From Prevotella merdae (lineage in GTDB: Bacteria > Bacteroidota > Bacteroidia > Bacteroidales > Bacteroidaceae), in the NCBI RefSeq assembly GCF_900290275.1, contig NZ_LT985326.1, positions 174,758 to 238,757 of the forward strand: DNA of 64,000 nucleotides, given 5' to 3'. This document shows positions 21,855 to 30,741 of the stretch, one piece after another; within the stretch, counting starts at the first letter, position 1, and each line of letters begins with the position of its first letter. The translations under genes and the position numbers were made by a program. The notes beneath the pieces were generated by a model. The model made no database searches and was not told where the DNA came from. It was given only the letters and a program-made list of their open reading frames with translations.

Positions 21855-24422
21855 GTGAAAAGGTATTTTGGTATTACATTGCTGCTATTGTTGTTGACAA
21901 CCGTAGTAAGCGCACAACAAATTACAGGTGAGATATACGATAGTGATGGCTATCCCATCCCATTGGCAAGTGCTATATACAAGGGGCACCATGTGGCCGA
22001 AGCAAGCGATATTAACGGCAAGTTCTCTATTGCACGTCATAACGGATGGGAACTAACGTTCAGTTCGGTAGGCTTCCAACCGCAAACTATAAAGGTTAGC
22101 TCAAGCACACCATCGCACCTAAAGATTGTGCTTAAGGAAGACTCACGCTCGCTTGGCGAGGTGGTTATCAAACAGAAGCGCGAACGTTATTCGCGCAAGA
22201 ACAATCCGGCAGTGGAGCTTATGAAGCGTGTCATTGCCGCCAAGAAACGTACCCATCTCGAAAACAACGACTATTATCAGTATAACAAGTACCAAAAGAT
22301 TTCGTTTGCCCTTAACGACATCAAGCCCGAAGACCTTACTACGGGCCGATTTAAGAACAAGTCGTATGTTAAGGACCAGATAGAGACTTCGCCATACAAC
22401 GGCAAGCTTATACTTCCAGTGTCGGTAGACGAAACTGTTACTCAGCACATCTACCGCAAGAACCCTAAGGAGGAGAAAGACATTATTAAAGGTCAGCGCC
22501 AAGAGGGTGTTAACAACTTGCTTCAGACTGGCGAGATTCTTAATACCATGCTTAAGGAGGTTTTCACCGATGTTGATATCTACGACGACCACATGCGCCT
22601 TATGCAGTATCAGTTTGTATCGCCTATAGGCGAGACCGCTATCTCGTTCTATCGCTATTACATCCAGGATACAGTGTATGTAAACCACGACTTGTGCTAT
22701 CATCTTGAGTTTATACCTAACAACCAGCAGGACTTTGGATTCCGTGGCGAGCTGTTTGTGCTTGCCGACTCTACACTTCATGTCAAGAAGTGCACATTCA
22801 CCTTGCCTAAGCGCACAGATGTGAACTTTGTTGAGGATATGAAGATTACACAAGAGTACACCAAGTTGCCTAACGGCGAATGGGCTCTTTCGGTGGATGA
22901 TCTTACTGCTGAGCTTAAGGTAAACAAGTTCCTTGGTGGGGTTCTTGTTACCAAAACTACACGATACGACGACTATGCCTTCGACGATTTGCCTAAGAAA
23001 CTGTTTAAGGGCAAAGCTAAAGTAAAGCATGAGGCTGATGCTATGGTGCGCGACGAGGCTTTTTGGAATCAATATCGTGCAGTGGAACTTACTAAGGGCG
23101 AATCGTCGATGAATGCCTTTATACACCGCATCGAACAGTCGAAGAACTTTAAATGGATTATATTCGGACTGCGTGCCTTGCTCGAAAACTATGTTGAGAC
23201 GGGCTCTATGCGAACAAAGTCGAAGTTCGATTTTGGTCCGGTTAACACCATTATATCTTCCAACTTTGTCGACAAGTATCGTCTGCGTGTCAGTGGCCGT
23301 ACTACAGCCAACCTCAACAAGCATCTCTTCTGGAAGGGATATTATGCCTATGGTACAGAGTCGCAAAAACACTATTATGGCACGGAGATAACCTACTCGC
23401 TCAACAAGAAGAAGAATGTGCCGTTTGAGTTTCCACAGCGCAACATCACCTTCGAGACGGGATATGATGTTATGTCGCCTTCCGACAAGTTCCTCATACA
23501 CAACAAGGATAACGTATTTATGTCGTTGCGCACACAGAAGGTAGAACAGATGTACTTCTACAACAGACAGAAGCTGTCGTTCGACTATGAAACCGACTGG
23601 GGATTCTCTATAAACACATCTGTAAAGGCAGAAAGCAACCGTCCAACTGGCGACCTTGTATTCAAGAAGATGCCTGGAGCAATAACTAATCCTACTGCCG
23701 ACGGCAACGAATATGTAAACCGTATACGCACAACCGAATTCAAGATTGGATTGCGCTACTGCCCAGGACAGACATTTATCAACACCAAGCAGCAACGCTG
23801 GCCGGTAAACCTCGACGCTCCTGAGTTTACGGTAAGCCATACAGTTGGCTTGAACAATGTGCTTGGCGGACAATACAAGCTCAACTTCACCGAAGCCGGA
23901 ATATACAAACGCTTCTGGATGGGTAGCTGGGGATATATCGACACGCACATCAATGCGGGAGCACAGTGGAACAAGGTGCCTTTCCCATTGCTTTGCATGC
24001 CTCCAGTAAACCTTACCTACTTTGAGCTTGAGAACACTATGTCGATGATGAAGAACATGGAGTTCCTTAACGACCGCTACTGCTATGGTTCTATATCGTG
24101 GGACCTAAACGGAAAAATATTAAACCGTATACCGCTGATACGCAAACTTAAGTGGCGTGAGTGGATTGGAGTAAAGGGTATGTGGAGCACACTTACCGAC
24201 AAGAACAACCCAATGCTGGCACAGAACCAGAACGACCCATTGTTGTTCCAGTTCCCTGAAGGCACTAAGGTTATGGACAAGAAGACACCATACTGGGAAA
24301 TAGTAGTGGGTGTGCACAACATATTCAAGTTCTTTGCTATAGACTATGTTCGCCGTATGAACTATCACGGACCGGACATCAAGGAAAACGGTATACGATT
24401 CGCCTTTATGGCGACATTCTAA
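21855..24422 (+). CDS. DUF5686 / carboxypeptidase-like regulatory domain outer-membrane protein
   Basis: 855 residues from a GTG start (no nearby ATG; the GTG is followed at once by a signal peptide, MKRYFGITLLLLLLTTVVSA). Residues 20-110 are a CarboxypepD_reg-like domain (ITGEIYDSDGYPIPLASAIY, LTFSSVGFQPQTIKV), then the DUF5686 region and a long beta-barrel with alternating strands to a C-terminal Phe (GIRFAFMATF), typical of outer-membrane insertion. No TonB plug is evident. Function of the family is unknown. A terminator follows at 24479-24514. Confidence 0.82.
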   Translation: MKRYFGITLLLLLLTTVVSAQQITGEIYDSDGYPIPLASAIYKGHHVAEASDINGKFSIARHNGWELTFSSVGFQPQTIKVSSSTPSHLKIVLKEDSRSLGEVVIKQKRERYSRKNNPAVELMKRVIAAKKRTHLENNDYYQYNKYQKISFALNDIKPEDLTTGRFKNKSYVKDQIETSPYNGKLILPVSVDETVTQHIYRKNPKEEKDIIKGQRQEGVNNLLQTGEILNTMLKEVFTDVDIYDDHMRLMQYQFVSPIGETAISFYRYYIQDTVYVNHDLCYHLEFIPNNQQDFGFRGELFVLADSTLHVKKCTFTLPKRTDVNFVEDMKITQEYTKLPNGEWALSVDDLTAELKVNKFLGGVLVTKTTRYDDYAFDDLPKKLFKGKAKVKHEADAMVRDEAFWNQYRAVELTKGESSMNAFIHRIEQSKNFKWIIFGLRALLENYVETGSMRTKSKFDFGPVNTIISSNFVDKYRLRVSGRTTANLNKHLFWKGYYAYGTESQKHYYGTEITYSLNKKKNVPFEFPQRNITFETGYDVMSPSDKFLIHNKDNVFMSLRTQKVEQMYFYNRQKLSFDYETDWGFSINTSVKAESNRPTGDLVFKKMPGAITNPTADGNEYVNRIRTTEFKIGLRYCPGQTFINTKQQRWPVNLDAPEFTVSHTVGLNNVLGGQYKLNFTEAGIYKRFWMGSWGYIDTHINAGAQWNKVPFPLLCMPPVNLTYFELENTMSMMKNMEFLNDRYCYGSISWDLNGKILNRIPLIRKLKWREWIGVKGMWSTLTDKNNPMLAQNQNDPLLFQFPEGTKVMDKKTPYWEIVVGVHNIFKFFAIDYVRRMNYHGPDIKENGIRFAFMATF

Positions 24423-24478
24423 GATATAGTGCAAATGCACTAAAACGACTAATTTCTAAACATCTATATTTACCTTTG

Positions 24479-24514
24479 AGGCTCATGGACCGGGATTGGT
24501 TCGTGAGCCTTTTT
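24479..24514 (+). terminator. Terminator after the DUF5686 gene
   Basis: AGGCTCATG pairs with CGTGAGCCT around a 14-base loop, followed by a run of five T. Confidence 0.75.
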
Positions 24515-24641
24515 GTATGGCATCAACCAAATGTTAAATAATATATTAGAAAGAGAAACATTTTTATTTGTTGAGTTATATATCAACTATTCTTCATATC
24601 TTTGCAATGAACAAGTTGAACGAATAACAAACAAACAGCCT

Positions 24642-24983
24642 ATGAAAGAAGATCCATTATTTAAAATTGCATACTTAGAAGAAGCAATAGAGTTTCTTGC
24701 TTCACTTGATGACAAGGTGAAAAGCAAGATAACATACAACATCGGAAAAAGTATGTATTATATAGACAAAGAGATATTCAAGAAATTAGAAAACACCGAA
24801 ATATGGGAGTTTAGAACTCTCTACAATAAACAAGCATATCGTCTGTTTGCATTTTGGGACACAGACGAGAACAAATTGGTAGTAGCAACTCATGGAATTA
24901 TAAAGAAAACTCAAAAAACTCCCCAAAAAGAAATAGACAAAGCTGAGACTATACGAACAAAATATTTCAACTCTAAAAAATAA
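24642..24983 (+). CDS. HigB/RelE-like toxin (phage-derived Gp49-like)
   Basis: 113 residues from the ATG at 24642. The upstream in-frame extension is rejected because a TATCTTTG promoter box lies within it at 24596-24603. Family pattern: FLASLDDKVKSKITYNIGKS, KKLENTEIWEFRTLYNKQAY and RLFAFWDTDENKLVVATHGI IKKT. These toxins cleave mRNA on the ribosome. The antitoxin starts 5 bases downstream; toxin-first order is typical of HigBA. Confidence 0.82.
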   Translation: MKEDPLFKIAYLEEAIEFLASLDDKVKSKITYNIGKSMYYIDKEIFKKLENTEIWEFRTLYNKQAYRLFAFWDTDENKLVVATHGIIKKTQKTPQKEIDKAETIRTKYFNSKK

Positions 24984-24988
24984 AGATT

Positions 24989-25303
24989 ATGGAACAGATG
25001 AAACTATACACGCATGAAGAAATGCTTGACAAAGTATTAGGAAAGGAAGGAGAACCGCTACGCGACAAATACGAAGCGGATATAAACTCCTACCTAATGG
25101 GCGAGACTATTAAGAAAGCCCGTAAAGCCAAGAAACTAAGCCAAGAACAACTTGGTGAGTTAATGGGGGTAACAAAGTCGCAAGTTAGCCGTATTGAAAA
25201 TGGTAAAAACCTATCCTTTGGAACTATTGCAAGAGTGTTCCGTGCAATGGGAATTAGCGCAAGCTTCGATATGGGTGGCTACGGCAAAGTTGCCTTATGG
25301 TAA
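24989..25303 (+). CDS. HigA-like XRE antitoxin
   Basis: 104 residues. Helix-turn-helix of the Cro/CI type: TIKKARKAKKLSQEQLGELM then GVTKSQVSRIENGKNLSFGT, followed by ARVFRAMGISASFDMGG. Binds and neutralises the upstream toxin and probably represses the operon promoter. The stop at 25303 is convergent with the LuxR-type gene ending at 25306, with no terminator between. Confidence 0.85.
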   Translation: MEQMKLYTHEEMLDKVLGKEGEPLRDKYEADINSYLMGETIKKARKAKKLSQEQLGELMGVTKSQVSRIENGKNLSFGTIARVFRAMGISASFDMGGYGKVALW

Positions 25304-25305
25304 CA

Positions 25306-25953
25306 TCAGATATAATACTCAGCACTATCAACCACTCCGGCACGTAGCGCCAGCTTGGTAGCCTCGTGTGCATTGTTGACACCAAGCTTGCGGAAGATAT
25401 TCTTGCGATGAGTGTTTACTGTATGGAATGAGGAGAATCGGCGTTCGGCTATCTCCTTTGTAGTAAGTCCCATGGCTATAAGCTTCAGTATTTCTTTCTC
25501 TGTCTTGGTAAGGCAGGCAATAGCTGGCGACATATCGTCTACTACAGGCGGATTGAGCAACATCTCGGCTATATGTTGGCAGATAAACCTTTGGTGGCGC
25601 AAGGCATACATCATCGACTCGCGTATCTCATACAATGGCGAATCCTTCATCACAATACCAAACTGACGGTTGTTTGCCACAGTCTGATTGATAAACTCAT
25701 AGCTTAGTTCGTCGCAAAACAATACCCATAAGGCATTTGGAAAACGCTGGGCTATGATTTGAAGCTCTGCCACATCGTTAATGTCGAACATAGTATAGTC
25801 GAGATAAACCGCAGCATCCGACTCTTCGTTAAGTGTTTCTATCAGCGTAGCTTTGTCTTCTACGCTGCGATATTGTGGTGCCTCGCTCAAACTGTCGGCC
25901 ACGTGTATCAATCCTACACGTGTTATATCCTGTTTGTCTGCAAATACTATCAT
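25306..25953 (-). CDS. LuxR-family response-regulator-like transcription factor
   Basis: 215 residues. Residues about 145-205 are a LuxR helix-turn-helix (CLTKTEKEILKLIAMGLTTK, EIAERRFSSFHTVNTHRKNI, FRKLGVNNAHEATKLAL). The N-terminal 120 residues have a receiver-like fold (MIVFADKQDITRVGLIHVAD, AVYLDYTMFDINDVAELQII with a candidate Asp) but lack a clear full acidic triad, so it may be an atypical receiver. No sensor kinase is adjacent. A TACTTTTG box lies on the minus strand at 25982-25989. Confidence 0.8.
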   Translation of the reverse strand: MIVFADKQDITRVGLIHVADSLSEAPQYRSVEDKATLIETLNEESDAAVYLDYTMFDINDVAELQIIAQRFPNALWVLFCDELSYEFINQTVANNRQFGIVMKDSPLYEIRESMMYALRHQRFICQHIAEMLLNPPVVDDMSPAIACLTKTEKEILKLIAMGLTTKEIAERRFSSFHTVNTHRKNIFRKLGVNNAHEATKLALRAGVVDSAEYYI

Positions 25954-26038
25954 TGTGTCTTTCTTTTATTGATTAGGGTTGCAAAAGTAATAAAAAGACA
26001 GGGTATAACAAAACAAATAGATAAAAAATTGCTTGAGT

Positions 26039-26060
26039 GGTACGGTTCGGAGACCGTACC
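26039..26060. repeat. GGTACGGT/ACCGTACC hairpin
   Basis: Perfect 8-bp inverted repeat around a 6-base loop, next to the terminator at 26071. Resembles the hairpins at 17540 and 51719; may be part of a tandem terminator. Confidence 0.45.
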
Positions 26061-26070
26061 TCCTATAATT

Positions 26071-26106
26071 AAAAAACGTCCATTACGCATGTAATGGACG
26101 TTTTTT
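26071..26106. terminator. Strong bidirectional terminator
   Basis: AAAAAACGTCCATTAC and GTAATGGACGTTTTTT pair perfectly over a 4-base loop. On the minus strand it terminates the secreted-protein gene at 26150. Confidence 0.88.
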
Positions 26107-26149
26107 AATTAATTTTATTGTTGTACAAAAGACTTATACAAGCCTATAA

Positions 26150-27448
26150 TTACTTAACCATCATCTTCTTGCCGTTCATGATAACAAGACCCTTATAGTC
26201 CTTGTTAACACGTTGACCAGCGATGTTGTACATCACATTGTTCTTAACAGCTGTTGTAGTCTGGATGTTGTTGATACCAGTCGTACCCTCAACCATCTTG
26301 AAGAGCATAGGAAGAACTGTATTGTCCTGCTTGGTAGCGTAAGCACCGAATGATTTGAATGTACCTTGACCAAACTGGATAAACTTACCATTGTTTGTAA
26401 GAGAGAATGTGCCGTTATCAGAAGCCTCAAGTTCCCAAGCTACAGGCTCTGTACCAAGCTGGAAGCTCTTGTGGTTAGGATCATCATCCATATAGAGGTA
26501 ACGACCATAGCAGTCCTGAATAGAGTAACCATCCTCGCATTCAGCAAATACGAAGTTGTCGTCGTAAGAAGACTCTACCTTCAACTCGTCCAAAGTTCCT
26601 TCCTTCATCACTGTACTAAGGTAACCATACTTATAGCTCTCCTTGCAAGGCATAGCATAATATGTATTTCCATCACGCTGTGCAACGATGAGATACTTCT
26701 TGCCAGACTCGATCGCAGTAGCTTTCTTGTATGTTACGTAGTGCCATACATATACAGTGCAAGTAGCCGTACCAGCAGCGTATACGTCGTTCTCAGCAGA
26801 CTCAGCTGTAATAACAGCCTTGCCTTCCTCTGTACCAAGAGCAATAACACCCTCAGCATTTACTGTAGCAACAGCCTCGTTGTCGGAAGAGAACTTAACT
26901 GTAGCAGTAGTCTCCCATGAGAAAGTAGGAGATGTAAAATCTGTACCTACCTCATGGTTAACCTTTTCTTCAGAGAAAGCAAGTTTAGCAGCCTTCTTTG
27001 TCTCGCCAGCAGCACCACCAATAGTAACCTTAATAGTCTTAGCACGAACCTGAGCTGTTTCAGCTGTAAAATCTACAGAAGTAGCACTACCAACCCATGT
27101 ACCTACAGTACCTTCAAAGGTATAACCAGTCTGAGAGGCAAAGCAACCAGGACCGTACTTAGCAGTATTCTTAGCTGTACAAGTGAACTCAATATTAGTA
27201 ATGTCCCCTATTGTAGAAGATACAGTAAGGACATTGCCCTTATATAATCTGTACTCTGTTGTTGCCAACTTGCCAAGGCCTGAAGTAGATGTTCCCTTAT
27301 CCAAGGTAAGTGTAATACCACCCTTAGTAAGAGTTGCACCTTCTGACTTATCTGTGCCAGCAGTGAATGTCACAACAGTCTGTGCTGATATAGCTCCGCA
27401 AATGAGCATCATCACAGCCATCAATGTAAAGCGTAAAGTTTTAATCAT
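26150..27448 (-). CDS. Secreted protein with Ig-like domain and NGKK-type C-terminal tail
   Basis: 432 residues. Signal peptide MIKTLRFTLMAVMMLICGAI SAQ. Region 150-235 resembles a Big_2-type bacterial Ig fold (KLAFSEEKVNHEVGTDF, SDNEAVATVNAEGVIALGTE, GKAVITAESAENDVYAAGTA). The C-terminus GQRVNKDYKGLVIMNGKKMM is shared in form with three other secreted proteins here and resembles sorting tails of Prevotella/Bacteroides exported proteins. No catalytic motif is seen. The final segment and the 5' untranslated region are very like those of the neighbour at 27886, so the two are probably duplicated. Confidence 0.7.
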   Translation of the reverse strand: MIKTLRFTLMAVMMLICGAISAQTVVTFTAGTDKSEGATLTKGGITLTLDKGTSTSGLGKLATTEYRLYKGNVLTVSSTIGDITNIEFTCTAKNTAKYGPGCFASQTGYTFEGTVGTWVGSATSVDFTAETAQVRAKTIKVTIGGAAGETKKAAKLAFSEEKVNHEVGTDFTSPTFSWETTATVKFSSDNEAVATVNAEGVIALGTEEGKAVITAESAENDVYAAGTATCTVYVWHYVTYKKATAIESGKKYLIVAQRDGNTYYAMPCKESYKYGYLSTVMKEGTLDELKVESSYDDNFVFAECEDGYSIQDCYGRYLYMDDDPNHKSFQLGTEPVAWELEASDNGTFSLTNNGKFIQFGQGTFKSFGAYATKQDNTVLPMLFKMVEGTTGINNIQTTTAVKNNVMYNIAGQRVNKDYKGLVIMNGKKMMVK

Positions 27449-27529
27449 AATAGTTTTGTTTTAAAGTTTATAGATGTTTGTATGTATATAGTTTCTTACA
27501 CATTGTTAGGGTAGCACCCTATGATATTG

Positions 27530-27537
27530 CAAAGTTA
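27530..27537 (-). promoter_or_regulatory. -7 box for the 26150-27448 gene
   Basis: Minus strand TAACTTTG about 80 bases before the start codon. Confidence 0.45.
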
Positions 27538-27633
27538 TACAAATAATATATACGAACAAAGGGATATGGGGTTAAAAATAGGTTAATTTAATATTAAGAG
27601 GACGTTTCGGAAAAAAACAAAGAAAAGTCAATA

Positions 27634-27755
27634 TATTAAAAGGTCAAAGTAATATATATTAAATGGCAAAGTATATTATATTAAATGGCAAAGTATATTA
27701 TATTAAATGGCAAAGTATATTATATTAAATGGCAAAGTATATTATATTACTTTTT
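27634..27755. repeat. 22-bp tandem repeat (minisatellite)
   Basis: Unit ATTAAATGGCAAAGTATATTAT, written as a 22-mer only in outline here: AAATGGCAAAGTATATTATA recurs at 27661, 27683, 27705 and 27727, period 22, with one or two degenerate units before 27661. Each unit contains CAAAGTATA, a near match to the minus-strand -7 pattern (TATACTTTG), so the array holds repeated promoter-like boxes upstream of the 26150 gene. Confidence 0.85.
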
Positions 27756-27816
27756 GGAGGCATATTTATGGTGTGAAAACAGAGCCAATAAGTCCATATG
27801 CCATGACATAAAAGAA

Positions 27817-27856
27817 GAAAGGGTTTGTCGAGACTGCAGCCTCAACAAACCCTTAA
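27817..27856 (-). terminator. Terminator of the 27886 gene
   Basis: AAGGGTTTGT (27819-27828) pairs with ACAAACCCTT (27845-27854), with GAG/CTC at the loop base. On the minus strand it lies 30 bases after the stop codon and is followed by a T-rich stretch. Confidence 0.7.
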
Positions 27857-27885
27857 CTCATTAAGATTCTTAAATATATTCCCGA

Positions 27886-28569
27886 TTACTTTACAATCAT
27901 CTTCTTGCCGTTCTCGATAACAACGCCCTTGAAGTCCTTGCTTACACGCTGACCAGCGAGGTTGTAACGAACACCGTTCTGAGCCTTCTCGGCTGTGATG
28001 TTAGTGATACCAGTAATTGTTGTGTTAACAATTACACCATTAAAATTTAGAGCAGATGTTTTTGCAAGATCCTTCTTACCAATTGTAAATGTTACCTCGC
28101 TTGCATCACCTGTCCAAGTGTAATTACGAGTTTTTTTGTCCATCTTCAACTCTCCAGTAGATGCAGTAAATATACCATTTCCTGCAACTTTGTTGGCTTC
28201 AAAGATAATCTCTTTCATGTTACCATTAGCCTTGACAAATTTCATCTGTGAACCCTCTGCTGCAATATCTTTACCTGGTTTACCTCCATAAAGAGCAACA
28301 CAGCCTGTAGCTTTAGTAGCATTTTCGTCATACTTTATGTACTGAGGTGCAGAACTACAATTACCTGCAATAAAAGACAGAGTAACATCATCCACTGTAG
28401 ATGTAACGGTTATTTCTTTAGGCTTCTTTGGGTCACCCAAATAGAATATACCTTTATTATTTACCTTACTTTCATAAAGAGCGTTGAAATCGAATGTTGA
28501 CTGTGCAGAAACTGAAGCACATACTGTCATGAATGCAACTGCAATGATTGAGCGTAAATTTTTAATCAT
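27886..28569 (-). CDS. Secreted protein, paralogous tail to the 26150 gene, unknown function
   Basis: 227 residues. Signal peptide MIKNLRSIIAVAFMTVCASV SAQ, a beta-rich middle (EITVTSTVDDVTLSFIAGNC, KEIIFEANKVAGNGIFTAST, YTWTGDASEVTFTIGKKDLA) and the tail VRYNLAGQRVSKDFKGVVIE NGKK. Same layout and similar leader as 26150-27448, so probably a diverged duplicate or a co-regulated family member. The middle domain is not recognised. Confidence 0.65.
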   Translation of the reverse strand: MIKNLRSIIAVAFMTVCASVSAQSTFDFNALYESKVNNKGIFYLGDPKKPKEITVTSTVDDVTLSFIAGNCSSAPQYIKYDENATKATGCVALYGGKPGKDIAAEGSQMKFVKANGNMKEIIFEANKVAGNGIFTASTGELKMDKKTRNYTWTGDASEVTFTIGKKDLAKTSALNFNGVIVNTTITGITNITAEKAQNGVRYNLAGQRVSKDFKGVVIENGKKMIVK

Positions 28570-28681
28570 AATAGTTTTGATTTTTTAGTTAATAATACAG
28601 ATTTTAATTTTATAAATTTTGATAGTTGTTTTATTTGTCGTGTTGCTTCAACCACGTTGAGTGTTGTCCGTAACACGTTTG

Positions 28682-28689
28682 CAAAGATA
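28682..28689 (-). promoter_or_regulatory. -7 box for the 27886-28569 gene
   Basis: Minus strand TATCTTTG, about 115 bases before the start codon, giving a leader of roughly 100 bases. The rest of the 257-base gap holds nothing else recognisable. Confidence 0.45.
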
Positions 28690-28826
28690 AGCAAATTAAA
28701 TATTACGGCAAGAATTTTTAAATCTTTATTTGTTACAATAAAGTCTAAATAAGTTCATTATTAGTACAACACACTGATTTTCAACAGGTTTAGAGTTTGA
28801 TGTTTTTAAGAAGATAGAAGACACAA

Positions 28827-29210
28827 TTAATCTTCTATCTTCGACATTTCTTGCGCTTCCCAGTCTTCCCACTGCTTCATAGCTTCTTTCCAGTCGGTCT
28901 GTTCGCCAGCTTCTACAGCTTCTTGTTGGCGTATAGCCTCATCGCGTTCACGATCGCGTTGGCGCTTAGCCTTCATATCAGCAATGGTTTTATCGTCGAG
29001 TATAACTATAGCTCTTCGGTTTATAGCGTCGTACAATTCTTGTTCGCCAAAGGAACGACCTGGGACATTAAAGTCGGAAATATTGAATTCATATTCCACG
29101 CGCAACTTATGTCTCAATTCCTTTTGCTTGGCACGATTGGCCGAATTTTTAAGTCGCAACAGCTTAGCAATGCCGTCAATCTCCTTGTTCGAGTATTTGT
29201 TTCTACCCAT
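28827..29210 (-). CDS. Conserved hypothetical protein, highly charged
   Basis: 127 residues, no signal peptide or membrane segment. Basic N-terminal half (KLLRLKNSANRAKQKELRHK) and a long charged helix (AKRQRDRERDEAIRQQEAVE) suggest a coiled-coil or nucleic-acid-binding cytoplasmic protein. A TATTTTTG box lies 40 bases upstream on the minus strand. I do not recognise the family. Confidence 0.6.
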   Translation of the reverse strand: MGRNKYSNKEIDGIAKLLRLKNSANRAKQKELRHKLRVEYEFNISDFNVPGRSFGEQELYDAINRRAIVILDDKTIADMKAKRQRDRERDEAIRQQEAVEAGEQTDWKEAMKQWEDWEAQEMSKIED

Positions 29211-29292
29211 AGTATAAATAAGTGTTTATATGCCTAACAAGGTGCAAAAATAGCTTAATATGTTAAATAACCCACTTTTTTGCACTAAATAT

Positions 29293-29323
29293 TTGTTTTG
29301 TTCAAGATAAAGCTATATATTTG
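29293..29323 (+). promoter_or_regulatory. Promoter of candidate small RNA
   Basis: TTTG (29293-29296), 19-base spacer, TATATTTG (29316-29323). No coding gene follows on this strand. Confidence 0.65.
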
Positions 29324-29329
29324 CGGTAT

Positions 29330-29408
29330 CATTTTTAGAGATTTCGTTTTTTACGAAATCCGTCTTTACGAGGTTGGTAGCATCCTGCACCAACCTCTTT
29401 TGTTTTTT
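29330..29408 (+). ncRNA. Candidate small RNA (about 80 nt)
   Basis: Bounded by the promoter at 29293-29323 and a terminator on the same strand. It contains GATTTCG-TTTTTTA-CGAAATC (29339-29359 region) and GAGGTTGGT-AGCATCCTGC-ACCAACCTC followed by TTTTGTTTTTT (29370-29407). No ORF of useful length. It lies in the gap after the sigma-factor gene, which is on the other strand, so the terminator is in the wrong direction to serve that gene. Confidence 0.5.
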
Positions 29409-29420
29409 ATAGTTTCTTTT

Positions 29421-30017
29421 TTACGCCAGTTGCAGAACCATATTGTTTGCTTTTGCCATGCGTCGCATATTGAGTAGCGCATATCGCATACGTCCAAGGG
29501 CAGTGTTTATGCTAACGTCGGTAGAGTCGGCAATCTCCTTAAACGACAACTGCTGATAGAAGCGCATATATACCACTTCGCGCTGCATTGGAGGCAGTGC
29601 GTCGAGCAGACGTCTCACATCTGTCATTATCTGCGAATTGACAAAACGGTTCTCTATATTGCCTTCAAAGATATCGGCACCAGGGATATTTGAGAGGTCG
29701 TTGTCGGCAGAAGTGTCGACAATGCGCATAGAAGCCTGGTCGCGATACCAGTCCATTATGGCGTTATGCGCAATACGCATAATCCACGCACCGAACTTAC
29801 CGCTAACCGTATAACGTCCTTCCTGTAGGCGCGAAATTACCTTGACGAAGGTTTCTTGGAAGATATCTTCGGCAGTCTCGCGGTCGTGCACCACGAAGAG
29901 TATGTATGAGAATAACTTAGACTGGTTGCGCAGCAACAACAAATCAAAAGCCCGGTTGTTCCCATCAGCGTATGATAAGGCCAACTCTTCGTCGGTCATA
30001 TCTTGCAAATTTTTCAT
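29421..30017 (-). CDS. ECF RNA polymerase sigma factor
   Basis: 198 residues. Region 2: AFDLLLLRNQSKLFSYILFV, ETAEDIFQETFVKVI and WIMRIAHNAIMDWYRD; region 4: LDALPPMQREVVYMRFYQQL, SFKEIADSTDVSINTALGRM RYAL. No anti-sigma factor gene is adjacent. The minus-strand promoter box TATCTTTG lies at 30117-30124 and is followed by a small CCTAA/TTAGG inverted repeat (30099-30110) near the transcription start, a possible operator. Confidence 0.9.
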   Translation of the reverse strand: MKNLQDMTDEELALSYADGNNRAFDLLLLRNQSKLFSYILFVVHDRETAEDIFQETFVKVISRLQEGRYTVSGKFGAWIMRIAHNAIMDWYRDQASMRIVDTSADNDLSNIPGADIFEGNIENRFVNSQIMTDVRRLLDALPPMQREVVYMRFYQQLSFKEIADSTDVSINTALGRMRYALLNMRRMAKANNMVLQLA

Positions 30018-30163
30018 TTCTTAAATCTTTTATAATTAAGTAAATGTGCTCCGATAGGCAATGCTTTTGATTGTTTTTTATTGTTGGATAACTATCATCC
30101 TAATGTTAGGATTGTGCAAAGATAAGCACTTTTGACGAAAAAGCCAAACTTTGTTAAACATTT

Positions 30164-30679
30164 TTATATCACAAAGCGTACAATCGTCACCACTATTATA
30201 GCATAGAATGCTGCTAATGCGTCGTCAAGCATACATCCCCATCCACCATGTATGTTGCGGTCTACCCATCGGCAACCAAGAGGCTTTGTGATGTCTATTA
30301 TGCGGAAAAGCACAAAACCAAGAGATGCAAGCAGTATTGGGCGCCATGCCGGACCGTCTACAAATAGAGCGGGCAGCGTAGCCATCCATGTGCCAAAGTA
30401 CTCGTCTATGATTACCGTGCGCGGGTCTTCGCCCCAATAACGCTCCATTACATTATCGGTCCACACGCCAATAAATAACGAGCCCAACACCAAGGCCACT
30501 GTTGCAACACATAGCCATAATGGCGAAAGCACGAAATAAAGACCTATCCATATAAGCAAGGCTATCAGACCGCCAAAGGTGCCAGGCCCCCAAGGAAAGA
30601 AACCCGTGCCAAAACCTGTAGATATGATGACGTGAAACCAAGGTGCCTCGCCAAGCTTATGATTGTTGTTATTGCTCAT
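30164..30679 (-). CDS. pgpA: Phosphatidylglycerophosphatase A
   Basis: 171 residues from the ATG at 30679; a longer frame exists from a TTG overlapping the preceding stop, but the ATG gives the usual family N-terminus (MSNNNNHKLGEAPWFHVIIS). Motifs: TGFGTGFFPWGPGTFGGLIA, DEYFGTWMATLPALF and GWGCMLDDALAAFYAIIVV, matching PgpA with its acidic metal ligands (here DEYFGTW and LDDALA). It dephosphorylates phosphatidylglycerophosphate in the inner membrane. Confidence 0.88.
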   Translation of the reverse strand: MSNNNNHKLGEAPWFHVIISTGFGTGFFPWGPGTFGGLIALLIWIGLYFVLSPLWLCVATVALVLGSLFIGVWTDNVMERYWGEDPRTVIIDEYFGTWMATLPALFVDGPAWRPILLASLGFVLFRIIDITKPLGCRWVDRNIHGGWGCMLDDALAAFYAIIVVTIVRFVI

Positions 30680-30741
30680 TTGTGTAGTGTATATATTATG
30701 TATAATGTGTAATACAGGTAGATATGTGCCAAGACGACACG

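Noticed and set aside
22143..23948. A 601-codon open frame on the minus strand
   Set aside because: It lies inside the DUF5686 gene, has no family motif, and its composition (Leu/Val/Arg-rich with many Cys/His) is that of an antisense shadow.
27634..27755. CRISPR array
   Set aside because: The 22-bp units are contiguous with no unique spacers and no cas genes nearby.
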